Shown piece after piece: positions 16,285-23,077 of a stretch of 34,833 nt of DNA. The notes beneath the pieces were generated by a model. The model did no database searches, was not told where the DNA came from, and saw only the letters and a program-made list of their open reading frames with translations. A program made the position numbers and the translations under genes. The stretch is from an uncultured Flavobacteriales bacterium. Lineage in GTDB: Bacteria > Bacteroidota > Bacteroidia > Flavobacteriales_D > Sanyastnellaceae. The first letter of the stretch is position 1, and every line of letters begins with the position of its first letter. The stretch covers positions 1 to 34,833 of the forward strand of contig CAJQIB010000030.1 of NCBI GenBank assembly GCA_905478325.1. Reading direction: 5' to 3'.

Positions 16285-16359
16285 ATCATCATGGAAAATG
16301 CAGGAAGAAGCATGCAATAGAGGGGATGTTGGAGCATCTTTGAGGGACATACAGAACCC

Positions 16360-17478
16360 ATGCATTTTATCGTTTCAAGCAGCCAGTTGCTCCGACACTT
16401 ATCCTCATTGAGTGGTGTGTTGAATAGCAGCAATACTTTGCCCATATTGGATAACTTCTTGATTGAACTTGGCCCAGGAGAAGCCGTGATATCAGCGAGT
16501 GATTTGGAAACTACGATGACGACCAAATTGGAAGTCAAAACACAGGATACGGGAGCCATTGCTGTACCAGCAAAGATGCTTTTGGACATTCTCAAAGCGT
16601 TTCCGGATATCCCTTTGACCTTCAAGGTTGATCCTGCAACATATGGTGTGGAGCTGACGAGTGATGCGGGCAAATACAAGTTAACGGGTGCGAATGGGGA
16701 CGATTTCCCGAAATCACCGATGTTGGAGGATGCCGCTACGTTTGATGTCGAAGCCAAAACATTGATTACTGCAATCAACCGCACGTTGTTTGCCGCAGGA
16801 AATGATGATTTGCGCCCGGTGATGTCCGGTATCTATTTTGAATTTTATGCCGATAACGTTCGATTTGTCGCCACCGATGCACACCGGTTGGTCCGGTATG
16901 CGAGAACGGATGTTCAAGCGAGTGCAGGAGCGCAGTTCATTGTGCCGAAAAAGCCACTGAACTTGTTGAAGAATGCCGCTTCCAATGCCGATCGAGTTTC
17001 GATGAGTTATACCGAGTCCAATGCGTGTTTCCGCTTTGATGAGGTCACCATCATTTGCCGTTTGATTGAAGGGAAGTACCCGAACTACGAGGCGGTCATT
17101 CCAAAGGAGAATCCGAATCGAATGGTGATCAATCGTGTGGACTTCCTTCAGGCCATACGCCGGGTCTCGATCTTTGCGAATAAGACAACCCACCAGGTTC
17201 GATTGAAATTAGCAGGAAGTGAATTGCATGTGAGTGCCGAAGATTTGGACTTTGCCAATGAAGCGAATGAACGATTGAACTGCAGCTATACTGGAGAGGA
17301 TATGGAGATTGGTTTCAATAGCCGCTTCTTGATGGACATGCTGAACAACCTGTCGAGTGCAGAAGTGTCATTGGAACTTTCCGCGCCGAACCGAGCAGGG
17401 ATCATTCGTCCCTCAGAGCCAGAAGAAGCTGGAGAAGACGTGCTCATGTTGGTGATGCCCGTGATGCTCAATGCATAA
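16360..17478 (+). CDS. dnaN: DNA polymerase III beta subunit (sliding clamp)
   Basis: 372 residues, standard for DnaN. It forms the ring that tethers the replicative polymerase to DNA. Three clamp folds can be followed: residues 1-120 (MHFIVSSSQLLRHLSSLSGV, TLPILDNFLI), 128-245 (FVATDAHRLVRYARTD, the conserved TDxHRL) and 246-372 (LIEGKYPNYEAVIPKENPNR, FNSRFLMDMLNNL, and the C-terminal LMLVMPVMLNA in place of the usual YLIMPMRL). The gene is monocistronic and followed by a strong terminator. The start ATG has no Shine-Dalgarno; a weak -7-like CATCTTTG lies at 16335-16342. dnaA and gyrB are not neighbours, which is common in Bacteroidota. Confidence 0.97.
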   Translation: MHFIVSSSQLLRHLSSLSGVLNSSNTLPILDNFLIELGPGEAVISASDLETTMTTKLEVKTQDTGAIAVPAKMLLDILKAFPDIPLTFKVDPATYGVELTSDAGKYKLTGANGDDFPKSPMLEDAATFDVEAKTLITAINRTLFAAGNDDLRPVMSGIYFEFYADNVRFVATDAHRLVRYARTDVQASAGAQFIVPKKPLNLLKNAASNADRVSMSYTESNACFRFDEVTIICRLIEGKYPNYEAVIPKENPNRMVINRVDFLQAIRRVSIFANKTTHQVRLKLAGSELHVSAEDLDFANEANERLNCSYTGEDMEIGFNSRFLMDMLNNLSSAEVSLELSAPNRAGIIRPSEPEEAGEDVLMLVMPVMLNA

Positions 17479-17499
17479 TGGGTTCGATTGAGTTCAATC

Positions 17500-17532
17500 A
17501 AAAAAAGGCAGGCCACATGGTCTGCCTTTTTT
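17500..17532. terminator. Bidirectional rho-independent terminator between dnaN and the rhomboid gene
   Basis: A perfect hairpin with arms AAAAAAGGCAG (17501-17511) and CTGCCTTTTTT (17522-17532) and a 10-base loop. It has a T tract on both strands, so it can stop dnaN (plus) and the rhomboid gene (minus). It lies 22 bases after the dnaN stop. Confidence 0.88.
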
Positions 17533-17562
17533 GATTCCGCGGAGTTCAGCGCTTCACTTCCC

Positions 17563-18363
17563 TCAAGAATCAGTCTTTTTCGGTTTCTTAGGCGATGCAG
17601 GAATGAGAGTGTAGTCAATATCGGACCAGCCAGAATCAGATGCTTGCGCTTCAGCGGCTGACCGTTGTGCAATGACGTCTGGGTGATTGGGATGGGCTTC
17701 TGCCCACCATGCGGGAAGGAGTTCATCACGCGTGTCTTCTGAAAACAGGGTCGCATCCGAAACAGGACCTTTTTTACGCACGAGCAGAGCGAGCAAGACA
17801 CCGCTCACTGCCCCTGCTAGATGGCCTTCCCACGAGATGTGCGAGTCGAGTGGCAGCATCCACCATACCATGCCACCATAGAGAAACGCCACAACGAGTG
17901 ATACGCGCAGAAGCAGTTGTGAATTTCGGATGATACCAGAAAGAAAGAGGAATGCCGCGAGCGCATAGATCAAGCCGCTAGCTCCGATGTGGTTTCCGCC
18001 ATCAGCGAATATCCACAAACCTATTCCCGATGAGAGAAACAATGCGATCCAAGTTTGCAACGCGATGGAGCGGTAGAAATAAAAGAGGAGTCCGTTGAGC
18101 GTGAAAAATGTGGCGGAATTGTTCCACAAATGGTCCAAATCACCGTGCAGAAAAGGGAATGTCAATACACCCGTCCAATCGGACCACACCTTCGGGTGAT
18201 TCCCCCACTTTTTCCAATTCAAGTCATAGAGTTCGTTGAACCAAAAAACACCCCAGATCAAGATGAGAAACAGGAACGTTGTCCATAACGCATAAAACAA
18301 ACGGTTTCTATCGAGAATCGCTGGGTTCCAACGAGTTTGAAGAGGTTGGGATAGATTCCGCAT
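17563..18363 (-). CDS. Rhomboid-family intramembrane serine protease
   Basis: 266 residues from the ATG at 18363; an in-frame TTG at 18411 would add 16 polar residues, but the ATG lies just after a -7-like element. Six hydrophobic segments are seen (about 22-42, 80-98, 102-120, 126-146, 150-170, 180-196). Rhomboid signatures are all present: HGDLDHLWNN (His78, Asn82, the oxyanion HxxxN), GASG with catalytic Ser129, and EGHLAGAVSG with catalytic His181. The enzyme cuts transmembrane segments of client proteins. The C-terminal 70 residues are cytosolic, acidic then Lys/Pro-rich (PASPKKPKKTDS), and of unknown role. The gene converges on dnaN across a shared terminator. Confidence 0.92.
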   Translation of the reverse strand: MRNLSQPLQTRWNPAILDRNRLFYALWTTFLFLILIWGVFWFNELYDLNWKKWGNHPKVWSDWTGVLTFPFLHGDLDHLWNNSATFFTLNGLLFYFYRSIALQTWIALFLSSGIGLWIFADGGNHIGASGLIYALAAFLFLSGIIRNSQLLLRVSLVVAFLYGGMVWWMLPLDSHISWEGHLAGAVSGVLLALLVRKKGPVSDATLFSEDTRDELLPAWWAEAHPNHPDVIAQRSAAEAQASDSGWSDIDYTLIPASPKKPKKTDS

Positions 18364-18367
18364 GGTG

Positions 18368-18375
18368 TAAAGGTA
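18368..18375 (-). promoter_or_regulatory. Candidate -7 element TACCTTTA for the rhomboid gene
   Basis: On the minus strand TACCTTTA matches TAnnTTTG in all but the last base and ends 4 bases before the ATG at 18363. No -33 TTG is found at the right distance. Confidence 0.3.
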
Positions 18376-18520
18376 ACATCGTTGGGTCGATTTGCTTGTT
18401 GGAGGCTTCAACAGCCCAAATTGGATAAGTGGTTTTGTCGGTCCTCTTTGGACAGCTTCGGTCGCATAGATTTGGAATCCTGACGGTCGATTGTGCTCGT
18501 CTTCTTCTTGAATCGAAATT

Positions 18521-19444
18521 ATGAGTGTATCTGAAATTCACGCGTTATTGGCTTTGTTGGATGATCCAGACGATACAGTTTACGTCCATGTTCGGGACCA
18601 GCTGATTTCAAAAGGAAACGAGGTGTTGCCTTATGTGGATGCCGAGGTTTCGAAGGCGCCAGATTGCGATGTGTTTATGGGACGGTTGGAACAGTTGCGA
18701 GGAGATTTACAGCGGACAGATACCAAGTCAGCGGTGAAGCACTGGAAGAATAGCGAGACGCCTTCACTTTGGGAAGGGGTTCTTCTTGTACAAAGAGCAA
18801 CGTATCCCGAGATGGATCTAGAAGCTGCTCGCCAAGACTTTGACCAACTCAAACGTGATGTGTGGCTTGAGTTAAATGATGAGTTGACGGCTTTGGAGCA
18901 GGTGCGCATTCTCAATCATATGCTCTACAGTGTACGTGGAATTGAAAGTGTTCGTAGAATGCCCCACTTGGCCTCCGACGCTCTGCCCTCATGGGTTTTA
19001 AAAGAGAAAAAGGGCAATCCCCTTGGACTTGGTGTTCTCTATCTCTGTCTCACAGAAGCATTGAATTTGCCCCTGCGAGGTGTGAATTTACCGAACCACT
19101 TCATTTTGGCATACTGTGACGAATCCCATGTGCAAGAACGTCCCGCAGCGTCCATGCAAGCTGGAATCTTGTTTTACGTGAATCCTTTTAGCAGTGGTGC
19201 AGCGATCGGACCTTCGGATGTTGCTGACTTTTTAAGTCACCTTGACCAAAATGAAACGGCTCGACAATGGCGTCCATGCACGTCCGTAGAAATCATTCTG
19301 CGACTTGTTCAGCATGTCGCTTTCTCCTTACGAGAAGCGGGTGAATTGGAACGTGAAAAAGAATTGATTCATTCTTTTGAGCCCTTGTTATCCTCTCTTG
19401 AAGATGCGGAGGAGCGTTCGAATGATCACCCGCCCATCCGTTAG
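18521..19444 (+). CDS. SirB1-family transglutaminase-like protein
   Basis: 307 residues. The central region has the SirB1/transglutaminase-like core: MLYSVRGIESVRRMP, KKGNPLGLGVLYLCLTEALN, LPLRGVNLPNHFILAYCDE and a later FYVNPFSSG. In SirB1 proteins this fold has usually lost the catalytic cysteine; here the place before GLGVLYL is Pro/Leu and no Cys is seen, so it is probably a non-enzymatic binding protein. The N-terminal part (1-100) looks like a helical armadillo/HEAT-type repeat (HALLALLDDPDDTVYVHVRD). Family function is poorly known. The last 57 bases overlap the 3' end of the convergent phosphoglycosyltransferase gene. Confidence 0.8.
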   Translation: MSVSEIHALLALLDDPDDTVYVHVRDQLISKGNEVLPYVDAEVSKAPDCDVFMGRLEQLRGDLQRTDTKSAVKHWKNSETPSLWEGVLLVQRATYPEMDLEAARQDFDQLKRDVWLELNDELTALEQVRILNHMLYSVRGIESVRRMPHLASDALPSWVLKEKKGNPLGLGVLYLCLTEALNLPLRGVNLPNHFILAYCDESHVQERPAASMQAGILFYVNPFSSGAAIGPSDVADFLSHLDQNETARQWRPCTSVEIILRLVQHVAFSLREAGELEREKELIHSFEPLLSSLEDAEERSNDHPPIR

Positions 19445-19978
19445 GACCGTTGCTTGTTGGAGGTAGGCCAACTGCGCGTTGACCTTCTCAGGTAAGATGA
19501 CCTTGCGATAATACGTCTCTGGATCTTCAGCTGATTCTAGTCGGGAACCTTCGTCGAATGCTGCGATACTTGCTGGGTCTGTTAATCCAGGCCGCACAGT
19601 CAAAACGTTTCGTTGTCGTGGTGTATAGAGATCTACGTATTTCGCGACTTCGGGGCGTGGGCCAACAAGGCTCATATCGCCTTTGACCACATTCCACAAT
19701 TGGGGCAATTCATCCAACTTGGTCTTTCTGAGCCACTGTCCGACCCGCGTGATGCGCGGATCAGAATTTCCCATGGTGATTTGTGGCCCCGGCATGTTTG
19801 CTTGCATGGATCGAAATTTGAGTAGAAGAAAAGGTCTTCCATGCTGGCCAATACGTTCTTGTCGATACAGCGCGCCACCAGAACTTTCCACGGCTACAAG
19901 AGCAGCTAGGAGAAGGAAAAGTGGAGTGAGGAAGACACAGGCGATCAGCGAACCCCCCAGATCAATCAAACGTTTCAT
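19388..19978 (-). CDS. Bacterial sugar transferase (PglC-like phosphoglycosyltransferase)
   Basis: 196 residues, the small monotopic form. It moves a phospho-sugar from a UDP-sugar to undecaprenyl phosphate, the first membrane step of making a glycan. The N-terminus KRLIDLGGSLIACVFLTPLF is the re-entrant membrane hairpin with the usual helix-breaking Pro19; YRQERIGQHGRPF, LLKFRSM, TKLDELPQLWNVV (catalytic Asp89-Glu90) and MSLVGPRPE are the family blocks. The start overlaps the aminotransferase stop by 4 bases (19975-19978), so the two are translated from one transcript. The end overlaps the convergent SirB1-type gene by 57 bases. Confidence 0.93.
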   Translation of the reverse strand: MKRLIDLGGSLIACVFLTPLFLLLAALVAVESSGGALYRQERIGQHGRPFLLLKFRSMQANMPGPQITMGNSDPRITRVGQWLRKTKLDELPQLWNVVKGDMSLVGPRPEVAKYVDLYTPRQRNVLTVRPGLTDPASIAAFDEGSRLESAEDPETYYRKVILPEKVNAQLAYLQQATVLTDGRVIIRTLLRIFKRG

Positions 19979-21216
19979 GCGTGTGATGTCATGAGTTCAC
20001 CAACATGATAGCACAGTCGCTCAACAATCCAGTTCACATCTTCATCGTTCAGATGGAGATGAATTGGAAGGCTCAACTGTTCATTGAAACATGCTTCGCT
20101 CTCAGGGTAATGTCGCATGTGTTCTCCTCGGTTCCGGTGCAATGAGAGCAGCGGCAATGGAATGAAATGAACATTGGTCGCAATACCGTCTTCTTTGAGT
20201 CGTGCCATCAGTACATCACGCTGTGCCGATTGAAACCTGTTTATGCGGATCGAAAAAAGGTGGTATGCGGATTCCCGAGTAGCATCTTTCAACACGGGCA
20301 GGGTACACCATGTAACAGTCTCAAGCGCTTTTGTGTACTGAGCGGCGATTTCCTTCCTGCGATTTAAATGGTCTGGATAGTTCCGCAGCTGGCTCCTGCC
20401 AATGGCTGCTTGGATGTCCGTCATGTTGCACTTGTATCCTGCTTCGACAACGTCGTATTGCCACGTGCCGGACTGTGTTTTTTCCAATGCACTCTTGCTT
20501 TGACCGTGCAACGACATCGACCGAAACCATGCGGTTGTTTGTTCCAGATCTAACGAAGAAGGCAATGAGAAGGAAAGGGCTCCACCCTCCGCAGTGGTGA
20601 GGTTCTTGACGGCGTGAAAACTGAACCCCGTAATGTCAGCTTGTGTGCCGACAGGCATGTTCTCTATATGCGCTCCAAATGAGTGCGCCGCATCTGAAAT
20701 GAACAAGGGTCTGCCAAATGCCTCCTGAACAGCGGACGAGGCCTGAAAACGTTCTTGAATGGGTGCTGAGTTCAACCAGTTCCCAATGGCTTTGTAGTCA
20801 ACTGGCCAGCCGCCTAGATCGACAGGCATCACAGCTTTGGTTTTGGGGGTCCAGGCCGCTTGAAGTTTTTCAAGTGTCACCACGCGTTCGATGGGGTCAA
20901 TGTCCACCATGACAGGCCTTGCGCCACAATGCAGTACAATATTTGCAGTTGCGGCGTATGTCATAGCGGGAATAAGCACATCGTCACCCGGGCCAACTCC
21001 AAACCATATCAAGGCCAATTCACAAGCCGTTGTCCAGCTTGAAAAGCAGAGGACTCGCGGAGATTTGAGATACGTTTCGAGGTCGTTTTCGAATGCTTTT
21101 AATTCAGGTCCTGATGTAATCCACCCTGAGCGCAAAACGCGTTCTACCGCAGCAATGCATTCGTTGTCAATGGAGGGAGGTGCAAAGCCAATTTGACGCT
21201 TGGAGGAATCGAACAT
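19975..21216 (-). CDS. DegT/DnrJ/EryC1/StrS-family sugar aminotransferase
   Basis: 413 residues, slightly longer than usual (370-400). A PLP-dependent enzyme that puts an amino group on a nucleotide-linked keto-sugar. Seen: SGWITSGPELKAFE at the N-terminus, PAMTYAATANIVLHCGARPV (substrate/PLP pocket), ISDAAHSFGA with Asp175 (pyridine nitrogen) and the Schiff-base Lys204 in SFHAVKNLTTAEGGAL. The motif KN(L/I)TT(A/G)EGG is the family form. Paired with the PglC-like transferase it is expected to make an amino-sugar carried by undecaprenyl phosphate, as PglE/PglC do for bacillosamine; the dehydratase and acetyltransferase are not here. The first 5' region (21217-21355) shows no clear -33. Confidence 0.93.
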   Translation of the reverse strand: MFDSSKRQIGFAPPSIDNECIAAVERVLRSGWITSGPELKAFENDLETYLKSPRVLCFSSWTTACELALIWFGVGPGDDVLIPAMTYAATANIVLHCGARPVMVDIDPIERVVTLEKLQAAWTPKTKAVMPVDLGGWPVDYKAIGNWLNSAPIQERFQASSAVQEAFGRPLFISDAAHSFGAHIENMPVGTQADITGFSFHAVKNLTTAEGGALSFSLPSSLDLEQTTAWFRSMSLHGQSKSALEKTQSGTWQYDVVEAGYKCNMTDIQAAIGRSQLRNYPDHLNRRKEIAAQYTKALETVTWCTLPVLKDATRESAYHLFSIRINRFQSAQRDVLMARLKEDGIATNVHFIPLPLLSLHRNRGEHMRHYPESEACFNEQLSLPIHLHLNDEDVNWIVERLCYHVGELMTSHA

Positions 21217-21341
21217 GGGTGCAATTTACATTGACTTGGTGTGAAGATGTTGTTAGAGCGCAGCGTTTTGGCCTGCGATTGATGGGAAATAAATAATCGC
21301 GAAAACTAGACATTTGGGTCCTCATTCGCTTCTATTCGTCA

Positions 21342-21349
21342 TACTTTTG
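21342..21349 (+). promoter_or_regulatory. Bacteroidota -7 element TACTTTTG upstream of the Crp/Fnr gene
   Basis: TACTTTTG is an exact TAnnTTTG match. It lies 6 bases before the ATG at 21356 and inside the longer open frame that begins with a TTG at 21314. It therefore argues that translation starts at 21356 or 21368. A TTTG at 21313-21316 is 25 bases upstream, slightly long for a -33. Confidence 0.5.
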
Positions 21350-21355
21350 ATTGGA

Positions 21356-22009
21356 ATGAACGTAGGGATGATACAAGAATTGAAAAAACTTCTGCCAGTA
21401 AGTGCGCATGGTGCCATTGAGACGCTTGTTGCTCAGGGTAGTGAGATGTGCTTTAAGAAGGGGGAGGTGATCTTGGGTTTGGGTGAAACCATCGTCAACC
21501 TCACGCTTGTCTTGGAAGGTCGGATTTCGGTTTATCGAGTTTCGGACAAGGACAAAAGGCAGTTGATGTACTTTATCACCCCCGGCGATTTATGCGGAAT
21601 TAGCGCGACTGCTGCTCCTTTGAATGTGGAGTCGAATGTCATCGCTATTGCGGATGAAGACAGTCGCGTATTGGCTGTGCCAGGTGGAGTCATGCGGGGG
21701 TTAATTGTTGCTGAAGAGGGGTGGTTTGAATTTGTGAATTACGCACGAATGAAGAACATGGAGGATTCGATGAAATGTTTGGACTCGCTGACCTTTGCGT
21801 CGTTGTCTGAGCGCTTAGAATCATACTTGGATGAGTATGCGGAGTTGACGAATTCGGATGAAGTTGTGAAGTCACACAGTGAAATCGCGACTGATCTGAA
21901 CTCAAGTCGAGAAGTCGTTAGTCGACTGCTAAAAAAAATGGAACAGCAGCAATCCATTGAAATGGGTCACGGTCGAATCCGAATGACTCAATTCACTGAC
22001 AAGGCTTGA
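21356..22009 (+). CDS. Crp/Fnr-family transcriptional regulator
   Basis: 217 residues from the ATG at 21356 (the ATG at 21368, MIQELKK, is an equally likely start; a TTG at 21314 is unlikely because the -7 element lies within that part). The N-terminal cyclic-nucleotide-binding-like beta-roll (about 25-125) has KKGEVILGLGETI, LEGRISVYRVSDKDKRQLMY and FITPGDLCGISATAAPLNVE. The phosphate-binding cassette of true CRP (RSA) is missing, so cAMP binding is unlikely. The helix-turn-helix is HSEIATDLNSSREVVSRLLK (about 174-193). There is no N-terminal Fnr iron-sulfur cysteine cluster, but Cys80 in GDLCGIS matches a Cys seen in related Crp/Fnr proteins (recalled as GE(M/A)C.LS). A rhodanese gene follows after 26 bases, so both are likely in one operon. 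Confidence 0.9.
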   Translation: MNVGMIQELKKLLPVSAHGAIETLVAQGSEMCFKKGEVILGLGETIVNLTLVLEGRISVYRVSDKDKRQLMYFITPGDLCGISATAAPLNVESNVIAIADEDSRVLAVPGGVMRGLIVAEEGWFEFVNYARMKNMEDSMKCLDSLTFASLSERLESYLDEYAELTNSDEVVKSHSEIATDLNSSREVVSRLLKKMEQQQSIEMGHGRIRMTQFTDKA

Positions 22010-22035
22010 TGTGTTCCATCTAAAACAACCTTAAA

Positions 22036-22341
22036 ATGTTCTTTAAATCATCGTTTGACCTATCGTTAGAAGAGTTCAAATCCAAGCTAGCAGAAGAAGG
22101 GGGGACCGTGGTGGATTGCCGCACGCCAATGGAATGTGCGGACGGTACGTGGCCTGATGCATTGCAAGCGGATTGGAATGGCGGAAAATTTCCAGAGGTC
22201 GCCAAAGATTTGGATAAAAACAAACCAGTCTATTGCTATTGCCGTTCCGGAGCACGCAGTGGAGCTGCTGCCAGCTATCTGAAAGAGCAAGGATTTGCAT
22301 CGGCTTTCAATTTGGGAGGATATAGCGGGCTGAAAGGCTGA
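22036..22341 (+). CDS. Single-domain rhodanese-like sulfurtransferase
   Basis: 101 residues, one rhodanese domain of the PspE/GlpE size, without signal peptide. The active-site loop is CRSGARS with Cys69 as the persulfide-carrying residue; VVDCRTPMECADGTWPDA matches the N-terminal VDVRxxxEY..GHIPGA segment. The family's usual HI(P)GA is altered to TWPDALQADW. It moves sulfane sulfur or handles persulfides in the cytosol. It lies 26 bases downstream of a Crp/Fnr regulator and is closed by a strong terminator. Confidence 0.9.
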   Translation: MFFKSSFDLSLEEFKSKLAEEGGTVVDCRTPMECADGTWPDALQADWNGGKFPEVAKDLDKNKPVYCYCRSGARSGAAASYLKEQGFASAFNLGGYSGLKG

Positions 22342-22454
22342 AGCGTTTTCCCGTAAAACCAGTGTTTATTCTGATTTGAGAGGAGACGTTATCTGAGCCA
22401 GATGCGTCGATATGATGGCCCGCAAGCAGCATGATGTGTGTGCAACCGAGCATG

Positions 22455-22483
22455 AAAAAGGCCCCTCAGAGAGGGGCCTTTTT
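22455..22483. terminator. Bidirectional rho-independent terminator after the rhodanese gene
   Basis: A perfect 13-base-pair hairpin: AAAAAGGCCCCTC (22455-22467), loop AGA, GAGGGGCCTTTTT (22471-22483). It has T tracts on both strands and sits between two convergent genes (rhodanese and the DUF1573 lipoprotein). The rest of 22342-22516 shows nothing else. Confidence 0.92.
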
Positions 22484-22516
22484 GATTCGAAGAATCCGTT
22501 GTTCTGCAGGTGAAGC

Positions 22517-23041
22517 TTAGCCTTCAATAGCTGGATTCACAAAAGCCTTGATTGTGAGGAACGTTTGTGCCGGGTCGGTATTGGCATCAATGGTGACCTT
22601 CTTGGTCTGTGCGTTTTTCTTGCCTTTGGAATTGAACTTCACTTCAATCTGTCCTTTTGCTCCAGGAGCAATGGGTTCGCGAGGACATTTTGGCACTGTA
22701 CAACCGCAAGAACCCTTGCACTTGTCAAGAATCAAAGGCTCAGTGCCCGTATTGGTGAACTCAAAGATGTGTGTCGCCGATTCGCCTTCTTCCAATGTAC
22801 CGAAGTCGTGGTCATATGCAGCAAAGGTCATAACGGTTGTTGGACCAGCAGGAGCCTGAACGGTGTTCTTAGCAGGATCGAAAGTTTCCTTTTGACCTGG
22901 GCTTGTGTTCACGGGGATATCATTCGCATCGACTTTCGTTCCAGCAGGGCGGGAAGCAGTCTTTTCGGATGCGTCGTTGTTGCAGCCTCCGATGATGAAG
23001 GCAACCGCTGCAAGAGCGATGAAGGTGTAAGTGTATTTCAT
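22517..23041 (-). CDS. DUF1573 lipoprotein
   Basis: 174 residues. The signal peptide ends in lipobox IGGC (Cys20), so the protein is lipid-anchored. A spacer (21-65) leads to the DUF1573 Ig-like domain: YDHDFGTLEEGESATHIFEF, TNTGTEPLILDKCKGSCGCT, PIAPGAKGQIEVKFNSKGK and a final FLTIKAFVN. The pattern SCGCT plus two further cysteines is the family hallmark; the role is unknown, possibly envelope adhesion or assembly. The start is 36 bases after the ctp stop, and a -7-like TAATTTAG (minus strand, 23060-23067) lies between them, so it may have its own promoter. Confidence 0.92.
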   Translation of the reverse strand: MKYTYTFIALAAVAFIIGGCNNDASEKTASRPAGTKVDANDIPVNTSPGQKETFDPAKNTVQAPAGPTTVMTFAAYDHDFGTLEEGESATHIFEFTNTGTEPLILDKCKGSCGCTVPKCPREPIAPGAKGQIEVKFNSKGKKNAQTKKVTIDANTDPAQTFLTIKAFVNPAIEG

Positions 23042-23077
23042 GGGGTTTATTTTTGAGGGCTAAATTACGTCAATGCT

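Noticed and set aside
16221-16784. 187-codon open frame antisense to the start of dnaN
   Set aside because: It lies opposite a certain gene (dnaN), has no recognisable domain or signal, and reflects codon bias of the opposite strand.
17286-17801. 171-codon minus-strand open frame across the dnaN end and rhomboid end
   Set aside because: It runs through the strong terminator hairpin and both convergent genes; no family features.
18412-18520. Possible tRNA in the gap before the SirB1-type gene
   Set aside because: Some T-arm-like GGAATCC sequence, but no acceptor stem, anticodon arm or CCA-end fold can be drawn.
22565-23056. 163-codon open frame antisense to the DUF1573 lipoprotein
   Set aside because: The lipoprotein on the other strand has a lipobox and clear domain; this frame shows no family pattern.
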